64,000 bases of DNA from Tyto alba (Eukaryota > Chordata > Aves > Strigiformes > Tytonidae): contig NW_024881316.1 in NCBI RefSeq assembly GCF_018691265.1, positions 30,418,819-30,482,818 of the forward strand. The letters are read 5' to 3'. Of this stretch, positions 54,885 to 64,000 are shown one piece after another (the first letter of the stretch is position 1; each line of letters begins with the position of its first letter). The notes under the pieces are model-generated. The model had not been told where the DNA came from. It was given only the letters and a program-made list of their open reading frames with translations, and made no database searches. Both the position numbers and the translations under genes were made by a program.

Positions 54885-55370
54885 TGCCTCCGCTGCTGGG
54901 TGGGAGCAGCATGCTGGGGGAAGCGGGGAGCCGGGGGCTGATGGCTCGAACTCCCCGGGCAAGGAGGGAAAGCAGAAAGGGACTTCTGCAAGAAGGTCTC
55001 AGCAGGGGCATTTCCAGTCTTCCCTGTGTGCACAACCTGGCCCTTTAAGTTGTGTCACACACTTGGCTTATTTTTAAGGCTGTCCCTGAGGGCAGGCCTG
55101 TTTCGGTGGGGCCCCAGGGGCCGGTTAAGAGGTTCCCTAAGGAAGCAGTTCTCCCCCCCCCCGCCAGGCCACCTTTTCACCCGGGCTAACACGAGTGGCC
55201 ACGGACATCACAGGCCACAAAATCAGGGAAATGATTCAAGTGAAACCAAATGGTTTTCCCTTGTTTATTTTCCAGCTCACTCTCAGAACTGACTGAGAAG
55301 ACCCAGGGCAGGACCAAGCCACTACTGCCGGCACCCAGCAGCCAAAAGAAACCCGAGTACCACTCACTGG
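54885..55370. other. GC-raised block in intron 1, unassigned
   Basis: About 480 bp markedly richer in G+C than its surroundings, with several CpGs (for example ccccgggcaag, acccgggctaacacgag) and a C11 run near 55150. No exon with splice signals in the PXDN frame and no repeat family was recognised. Confidence 0.45.
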
Positions 55371-58300
55371 GTGTTTGTGGGTTGGGCTTTTTTAAAGGCA
55401 AAGGTGTACAATCTCTATTTTGTGAATTAAAACAGAAAATTGAAACAAGTAGGTACATACTAGCATTATATACTCAATAGACCAGCTACTTAAATACATT
55501 GCTTACTTTTTTCTTTTAATATACAGTACAGGCATCTCAAGAAAAAGAAGTTTGAGTACTATCTGCAGCCAAAAGTTAAAAAAAAAGTCTTAGTTTCAAT
55601 AAACAGATATATCTACTAATTACTTTTCAGCTTTGAATAAAAGATTCTTAGAATGTTTCTACTACCCAGAAATACATATTTACATGTTGTGGTAATGTAT
55701 AAACTACTAGTACTCCACTTGACTAAGAACACTGCCATATACGTGGCTTAAAAGCCAGTGAAAAATTCTTTCCCACAAATATTGTTCACCAAATTTTAAG
55801 TTCACCTGAAAATAATCTTGTTGAACCCACAGCTAAAGTATTGCTGCTATAAGACTGGTCAGGAGTAAATACACCCTCTGATCTAGAGGCTTACAAATGC
55901 CAATTTATGGCTGGGATTCGTACAAATACTTAAGACACCTTAAGCAGAATTTAAGAGGCTGAGGAGTGCAAGCCACAAGCCTAGCACTTAAACTCTTAAG
56001 TGCATAAATTTCTACTGGGAAAACTTCCTCAGCATCAGGTGTTGGGCCACTACAGTAGTCTCATGGCTGAAATCTCTTCTTAGAGATTATACACTTGCTC
56101 TGGTCTCTGGAGGTACAAATCCTTCCCATGTCCAAACCATAGGGCTAAAGATAAGGCTGAGCTGAATAGACATTTTATTTCCCACTCACTGAAGCTTTGT
56201 CCTTATGCAGTTAAAACCAACAGATTTACTGAATGAAAGAGACGCCAACCATGAGAGGAAAAAAAAAATTAAAAAAGGCAAATTTTAAATCCACAAAGGC
56301 ATTCAACAAGTTTTTCAAATCCTGATGCTATTGGAAATTTCTTACATGTGAGTCCAGATCTTAAAAATAATTTCTTTTATGGGCACCTACCACCATGTCC
56401 AACTATCTCCAAAGTTCAAAGTTAAAAAATTAAATAAATTTATTCCACCCCAATCATCAGCTTGTTTTAAAAGCAATTTTTTGTTTATACTATCCAGAAG
56501 ACTGGCTTCTGAAATCAAATATCCCTTCAGATAAATAAAGATATATTCAACGCAAAGTCAACCTACAAGAGCCACTAAGTAAATAAAAGATATTTTAATA
56601 TTTAAATAAATGCAAATTCTACTTCAGATAACAGACTAAGATGTATTTATTATTATAGAGTAATGATGATTTTTTTTTTTTTTTCTCATTTTCAGGAAAA
56701 GAGTTCTGGGAAAAAACTCCACATCCCAAAACATAAAACAACCATGATACAAATTCTGTCATAAACAATATCTGATAAGCAAGACAGGTACTTGCTTGTG
56801 TTAATGCTATTACAAATTAATTCCTCATGGATATCCACAGAAAAAAATAAATAAATAAATGGAAAATATTGAAAAACTGTTACCTGAAGAATCTGGGTTG
56901 CATAGATATTACTGTCTTTGTATATATTGTGGGAATTCAAAATTTGACCAATATTGAAAAGACAAAACTAGTTTGAATTCAACTTGATATTGTTGAATGG
57001 TGAGTGCCAAACCACAATTAGTTTTTCTTTCTTTCTTTGATGAATAAGGAATAAACATGTCATGCATTTATAAAACTGACCCACGTAATGCATGCGAGTA
57101 CCTGAGCATGTGGGCTGTATACAAGTTATTTATCTACCTCTTATATCTGTTCTCTAAGTATTGTTCACATTGTTAAGTTCATCTGTACTATCTGAAGTGT
57201 TTGGCATATCCACAAGTTTCTTCAAAAGATACATCTTACATCTATTGATGGATAGATACATTTTATGACACTGAATGCTGGCTAATGTTTTTTATTATAA
57301 ATCTTGCTTTCTGCCACTTAAATTACTTTGCCAAAGTGTTCAGTTGGAAATCTCCAATGAATACTGTGTCTCAGACTATTTTTATATTTTAGACATTATT
57401 TCTTCTGGGTTTACTACTTTTATGCAATTCTTCACACTCAGGATGTATCCAGAATGTATAAGGAAAATAGAAGATGTCAAAAAGAAAACATCTTCTCCAG
57501 AAAGAACAGGAAATTGACACAGTATAAAACATTTCAGAAAATACTCATGTCATAATGGGAAGATTAGAAGATTTTCTGGCTAAATTTTCAAAACTGTCAT
57601 TCACTGAATCAAGAAAGATGTTTCAGCATGTATCAAAATTTTAGAAATTTCAGTGATTTAGCTTATTCATAGATCACTCAGGAAAAAAAATATCCTGAGT
57701 TTTAAAAATTGCTTTCAATACATTATAGGAGGTGTTTCTATACTAAGAAAGGTCTTTACAGACCTTTAGTAATTGCCTGGTAACAATTATTTACACTTCT
57801 GACAGCTGTGTCTTCAATCTACACATAAAACATGCTTTATTTATACATAAAAGTCTAACTAGTGAACATTTTAATTGATTTACTTTAGCTGATTCTACCC
57901 CCTACATAGGTGCTGTTACACTTACTTAAGCTTTGCCCAGACTAATAAAATTAAATCAGAAAGTTAATGACTTGAATCTGGCCAGAGAAAACCACTTACC
58001 CACATAATCAAATTGCTTTCATTGGCTTTTGCAGCCCTGTCACAGCTCTGCTGCTCTTCCTGCCTGATGAAAGTCTATCCTTACTCTGGCACTTTAAACC
58101 AAATGCCTGGGCATTTTTTAGTGGAGATTGAGAATGTTACCTAAGTCAAAGATCTGAATTTTATGATTCAGCTTATGTCTTTAAAAAATAACTTAAAATA
58201 CCCCCCAAGCTCTCAAATTTCTCAGTTTATCAAAATGCCATCAAGCCAAAACTGTTTTCTTGAGCCCAAGTTAGTTATTATCCCAAAGAATGACAAAATG

Positions 58301-59865
58301 TCCTTTAAAAGACATCCTGCTTTGATAGGCAGCTTCCCAGCAGCGAATCAATTGCTGTGTATTTTTTATATACATATGCCACACGATCACACTGCTGCAC
58401 CAGCTTTTTACATTATCTTAGCAGACTATGTAATGCGGCATCTATTTGTACTTATTTGGAGATCTGAATGGCTCACTAGAGCTCGCTGTGCATCAGATAA
58501 CACACTGCTCCAGATATTTTCAAAAGTATTTTTGAAAAATTGAAAAAAACACATTTCCTCATCCACCATTAAAACCTTATAAGACTTTGATTCAGACACA
58601 CTTTAAAGATTTGAATATTGATGATGGATTTTATCTGATTAGAATGAAATTTATCTCATTATCATGATAACCAGTCATTAAATAGAACCCACCGTGAGAT
58701 ATCAGAGTGAGATTTTGTATCAAAATGGCCAGCCAAAACCATGTAAAACCAAAACATTTACCTTCTGTAGAGCACAGTGGACCTTGTACAGAGGCTATAA
58801 ACTTCTGAATTCAACTCCTTTGAGAAGTCTGCATTGAATTTCATGCTGCCTAAGCTATACTCCACACTGCCTGGAGATAAGTCAAAGCAAGTATGTACTC
58901 ACTTATCCCGTATTTTTTCTCCTACGAAGGAAACCGGCAGCCATGTGTCTAATAAAAGGCTATTAAATCCATCAGTCTGGCTAACACAATGCAAATAACT
59001 TGACACTTAGCAGTCATCATCCTGTTTACCAAAACCAGTCATTAGTTAAGGTAATGCTGTGTACAAAGTATTTCCTTTTTTAGACCAGCCAGTGAATGAA
59101 CAGAGTGTTGTAATAAGTGATTTAAGGGGAAAGAATGCTGAAAGAAAATGTTTCTGAAAGATCCAGGGAGTGGCAACTGGAAAAAGAATAAAAGATCTGA
59201 AAATCTGAACAACGGAGCACAACAGAAAAACTAGCAATGTCACAGTCATTAAAACTAATTTTGGAGTTAAATACATATGCTAATCGTTTTGCTTAGTAAA
59301 ACCTAGAAAAAACTCAGGAAAAAAAAAATACAGGAGAGAACACTACCTTGTACCAAACTTCACAGTTCTGACTTTACAAACTTTCACAAGGTTCAAGACA
59401 CCATGCCAGGCAGTGCACAAACTCTTCAATGTCCTAGTCTTTGCTAATCTGCGTAAATAAAGATTAAACAAAAAGACATGAAGCTGAGAGCCCACACCGG
59501 TCTCTCCCTCATGTGTCTCGCAAGAAGTTTGAGAATTTTTAGTTGCAGTAAATTAAACATTGATTAAATTTTCTTTTTAAATTAATCACTTGACTCTCAT
59601 TAGTAACAGTAATAATTCCATGCCAAAAAGAAATCAAATGTGGCAGGCTTATAATCAAAGGGAGGAAAGGGAAGTGTTTGAGTCACTCCATTGCAGCTCA
59701 GCCAGCTCTCATTGCACCATCTCTTTGGATTGCCTTGAAACTCTGCCCGTGTTTGCAATAATAAAGCCTGTAAAGCTATTTTTGTTTTGGTTTTGTTTTT
59801 TTTTTTCATCAAGTCCAAATGCAACAAACGATAAAGACAATTTGGCTCAGTTGTTTCAATTTTAC

Positions 59866-59968
59866 TGTATGTATATACACACATATGCATACATACACAC
59901 AATATGTATAGCATGAGTGCATATAGATATGTATAGCATGTTGATATATATATATACATATACACAAG
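59866..59968. repeat. TA/CA-rich microsatellite region
   Basis: Mixed tatata, acacac and atgtatagcatg units, including a direct repeat of atatgtatagcatg (near 59902 and 59928). Confidence 0.85.
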
Positions 59969-61794
59969 TATTTTAAATATTATTTTATTTTTATACATAA
60001 ACCTCTTCAGAAAGACAAGCGACTATAAATATTTAGTTTGTGTGATATAGATTTTAAATATTACCTTTATAAATGGACCTTTTCTGTAAGTGAAGTCTTA
60101 GCCTATAGGGCTGTAAACACTCTGATTTGCTGGAAAGAGACTCAGCAAATGTCCAAGCCCAGGAAGAATCAGAAGGCTGGGGATTACTCATGTATACAAA
60201 GCTAAGCATAAATTCACAGTTGCGAGATGAGATCTAGAGTGCACAAAATATTCAATCACCAAATATTATATGGGGAATAATAATAAGTGGGAAAAAATAC
60301 TGTAAACAAACTACAGTAAGATTTGAGGGTCTCAGAAGTGTGGAACCAAAAGGAAATAATTGAAAAAATACCATTTTGAGAGATTAATCAAGCTGGATGA
60401 AAATTTAGTTTGTTTTTCAATTGTTCAAAATAGAATTGGGGGCTGAAAACATTAATATAGCATTTTCATTTTACCCATTATGCACAGCAAAATATTCCTG
60501 TGAAGGGACATTTTTTAAATTAAAAAATTAAAATATTACACAATTTTTACACTTCACATGCTATTTCTCTTCTTCCTTTGTTATTTTCTGAATAGTTGTC
60601 TGCTATTTTTTCATGTCATAATAGCAATAGCAATCTCTTCCATTATATTATGTTTTCTTTCCACAGCTTCCTTCTATCTTTACCCCAAGCTCCGTTCTCT
60701 CCTTTTCTGGCTATACTTTCTATTTTTCTTTTCTGTCGGACTTTCAACTTTTAAATTTAGTTTACTTACAAACCAATCCATAAGCACACATAGGCAGCGT
60801 AACATTTATTTAAAATCTAAATGACCAAGTTTTCTGCTGGTCAATGACATCCCCATCTCTTCTCTTAATGAGCACCGACCTCACCTGGGAGTGAAGTCAG
60901 TAAGAGCTGCTCAGAAAAATGGAGAAGGTTGGAATATTTATTAGACATATTTTTCTCTTAGGCATGTGTTTGCCAAAGTGTTAGAAGAGACAGTTAAACA
61001 ACACCCCTCTCCTTCTGTCTCAAATCCAGAACCTCCTGATGATGTAAGGGATAGGCATCTCCCTGTTAGGTTTTTCACCAGCCTTCTGTGGGAATTAGGA
61101 GAGAAAGAGTATATTTATTCACATCCAAGCATCCATTTCTTACTCTGTCCAGTGAGTAATCCCCTGTTTGTGTCTGCTACTCAGAAATTTCTTATTCAAT
61201 GTCCCTCATTTGTCTAAATTCCCCAAAGCAATTATGAAAATTGATGTAACTTGTTGCTTTTAATTTTGCTGTTTTTTGGGAAAATGGATTAACAGCTGAA
61301 GCACTGAACTTATCTCTTAGTAGAATCAGGAAGACAGAAACATGGTTAAAACTGTGATTTCCAACTGGGGACCTAGACAACAATACTAAGCAATCCACCA
61401 ATTTATATAATCTTCATGGCTTTCTAAAATGTTTCAGTAGAACAAATGAAAAAAATCTTGTGTTGACCACAGTCCAAACTCCAAAGCTCTGGGAATTAGA
61501 AGACAATCTTTTGAAACAGCTAGGAATCAAATATCCTACACAGTCCAGATGAGCATATGAAGAGATGATAGTAGTAAATGGCAAATCTTCATAGTGGGGA
61601 AAAATCACCAGTAATTTCACAGAGAGCGGTAATGGGTTCTGCATTGTTCGATTTATTCATAAATGGAAGAAGGATGAACAGCAGAGAGAACAAAGTTTTG
61701 CTTTTGATAGTCATCTATTTTAACAAAGTCTGACTAGGAAGAACAGAAGAACCTGTTAACAGTCCATGAATGGCTATTAAAATGCAGACCTAAT

Positions 61795-62335
61795 GCAAGG
61801 GAGGTTATTGTCCCCCTCTGCAGTACCGTGTCCAGATCTGGGGCCCCCAACATTAGACGGACATGGACCTGCTCGAGCAGGTCCAGAGGAGGCCACAAAG
61901 ATGATCAGGGGGCTGAAGCACCTCCCCTGTGAGGCCAGGCTGAGAGAGCTGGGGTTGTTCAGCCTGGAGGAGAGAAGGCTCTGGGGAGACCTTATAGCGG
62001 CCTGCCAGTGCTTAAAGGGGACTTACAGGAAAGATGGGGAGGGACTCTTTATCAGGGAGTGTAGTGATAAGATGAGGGGTAATGGTTTTAAATTGAAAGA
62101 GGGTAGATTTATATTAGACATAAGGAAGGAATTCTCTACTATAAGGGTGGTGAAACACTAGAACAGGTTTCCCAGAGCAGCTGTGGCTGCCCCCTCCCTG
62201 GAAGGGTTCAAGGCCAGGTTGGACGGGGCTTTGAGCAACCTGGTCCAGTGGAAGGTGTCCCTGCCCATGGCAGGGGGGTTGGAACTAGGTGATCTTTAAG
62301 GTCCCTTCCAGCCCAAGCCATTCTATCATTCTGAT
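61795..62335 (+). mobile_element. CR1 LINE 3' end, well preserved, 5'-truncated
   Basis: About 540 bp follow the avian CR1 3' end closely. Examples are gaggccaggctgagagagct, gttcagcctggaggagagaa, ctccctggaagggttcaagg, ccaggttggacggggctttg and the terminal aaggtcccttccagcccaag...cattctatcattctg. It is better preserved than the other three CR1 pieces, so probably a younger insertion. Open frame 61793-62161 is a relic of the CR1 coding/3' region. Plus strand, antisense to PXDN. Confidence 0.93.
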
Positions 62336-64000
62336 ATTAATACAAAGTAATGTATATGAAGAAAAAACAAATTTTAAAAATAAAATGGTGGGCCTAGAAT
62401 TGATCATTACTACTTATGGGCAATATCTTAAGCTACCGTTGTTAATTCCATGAAAACAACAGTTCAAGAGAAGGAAATATGATGTTGGGAATTGTTAGGA
62501 GAGGAACAGAAAATAAAAACAGAGACGACCCTAATACTGCTGTATAAATCTCCAGTTAGCCCACATACCAGAGCTGTCCATGTAAATACTGGAGATACTT
62601 ATAAATCTCTCACCTCAAAACACAACAGAGTGGGGAAGGAGCAGTTCAGATGAGAGATTAAGAACATCAACCCTTCAGTGAGGAGGCTCCTCAACTTTAA
62701 AAATAAATGAATGGAGAAGATTAGGATCAAAGGTAATAAAATCATGGCTGGCATCAAGATGATAGAGAAGGATTGAGTATTTACTCACTGTCTCTTCCAA
62801 CAGAAGAAATGGGAGACACCAAGTGAAGCTATCAACTTGCAGGTGTCAAACAAAAGAAAAGAGAAATTTACACCATGTATTTTGTGTAGTACTCCTTGTA
62901 ATCAAAAGTTATCAGTGTAACAGCTAAATTAGTCAAAAAAAAAAGAGGTTAAACAATTTGTGGAGGATAAATCCATCAAGATTTACATATAGTATGGAAA
63001 TAATCTTTACCTCAGAAAATCCCTAAACTGCAATTATAGGGATGAACCACCATATGCTGCTCTATGCTGTCTACTTGTTTATAAACTGCCCTTTCAGTCA
63101 CCCTCAGAGAACAGATATTAGGTCAAATGGGTCTTTGGGTTTACTCATTATGGACATCTTTCTGTAAATAAGTACATATTTAGCATTTTAACACTTAAAT
63201 ATTTACGAGTCAACAATATGTCTTAGTAAAAAAGATGAAAACCAGAAATTATATTTATTAAAAGTAACATAAGGCAACATATTCTTCTGATGACAGTGTG
63301 TTAAATATACAGTAAGATACTTTCAGGAAACGATGGGTATGATTTTGTTCCACATGTTTTCCCACTCTTCAGTGAAGAAATTGATGAGGGTTAATTTGCT
63401 GCTGAGATAACAAAAATACTTTCCCACTAGTGGATCTAGTGATTTGCAGATACATTCTTGAAATGAAGACTCATTTGGTTCTTCTGCTGCATCCCTCAAC
63501 AGTTTTGCCTAATGTCTCCCAGTAAATGCCAAACGCTCTATCAGTGTTGTGCCCTTCTGCCCCCTGCTAACAACCAAGCACATTCTGCAAGCTCTGCAAA
63601 TTCATGCTTTGGTCCTGGCTTGTTCCATCAGCAGTACAGACAGATTGCCTGGGAATAGCTTTAGCAGGGTTCACATCCTACACACCCCCCCACAGTTGCT
63701 TTGCTGGGGAGGTTTGGTATCTTTTGCAGTACCCATTTGATTTGTTGGTACTCAGAGAATAGGGCTTAATGCAGGAGAAATACTCTCCTTCTAGCAACAA
63801 ATAACATACTTTAAAGTTACTTTCTGTATTATGTATGACTCCTTGGCCCAATTTTTGCAAGTAGTTTATTTCTGTTGAAAATACTATGAAAACATTCTCT
63901 TCTGAAAAATATTTTAAGCTTTTGCTTAGACAAATAAATATCAACATCTACATACAGATGTTTAATCTCCTTTTAATGTCAGAAGAAAACTAGTCAACAC

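Larger units (their letters stand above)
40631..64000 (-). other. PXDN: PXDN intron 1, partial (at least 23.4 kb)
   Basis: No LRR N-cap or signal-peptide exon could be found on the minus strand, which agrees with the long first intron of known PXDN genes. Recognised contents are an LTR (40976-41996), a CpG-containing block (46540-46740), a 23-bp repeat (48215-48274), an A-rich/CAA tract (51004-51066), a GC-raised block (54885-55370), a TA/CA-rich tract (59866-59968) and a CR1 3' end (61795-62335). The rest is AT-rich without recognised genes. Confidence 0.8.

Noticed and set aside
61793..62161. 122-codon open frame
   Set aside because: Relic of a 5'-truncated CR1 LINE, not a host gene.

Overview
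The window is vertebrate genomic DNA, almost certainly from a bird. Three things show this: AT-rich introns with GT-AG exons, CR1 LINE fragments (including a well-preserved 3' end at about 61795-62335), and LTRs with the termini and 3' sequence of avian ERVL-type elements. No mammalian SINEs were seen. The species cannot be named from the sequence.

One protein-coding gene was recognised. It is peroxidasin (PXDN), on the minus strand and occupying at least 1-40630. Peroxidasin is a secreted heme peroxidase of the extracellular matrix that makes hypobromous acid and so drives sulfilimine crosslinking of collagen IV. Sixteen consecutive coding exons are present, all with GT-AG borders and a continuous reading frame: 2,656 nt, about 885 codons. 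Read right to left they encode five LRR exons of exactly 72 nt, the LRR C-terminal cap, four Ig domains (seven exons), a linker, and the first part of the peroxidase domain with its catalytic Asp-His pair. By comparison with the human gene these are inferred to be exons 2-17. The first exon (signal peptide and LRR N-cap) lies beyond the right edge. The rest of the peroxidase domain and the C-terminal region lie beyond the left edge.

Layout: 1-752 large peroxidase exon (cut by the window edge); 5267-5966 two exons; 8982-18121 seven Ig-domain exons (8982-9138, 10170-10282, 13819-13977, 15331-15447, 16785-17057, 17952-18121, with the first Ig half at 20240-20357); 21692-21861 LRR cap; 23750-40630 five LRR exons; 40631-64000 at least 23.4 kb of intron 1 with no exon recognised.

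The introns hold two related LTRs of about 1 kb (12655-13721 and 40976-41996), a 430-bp solo LTR with a perfect 5-bp target duplication (39812-40241), four CR1 fragments, several short tandem duplications, and homopolymer tracts. They also hold a CpG-island-like patch in intron 4 (25600-25875). All three LTRs and three of the four CR1 pieces lie antisense to PXDN. No new multi-gene system was found. The most checkable oddities are a T33 tract 12 nt before the exon 5 acceptor, the intron 4 CpG patch with a 16-bp E-box palindrome, and a G-quadruplex-type tract just past the exon 14 donor.
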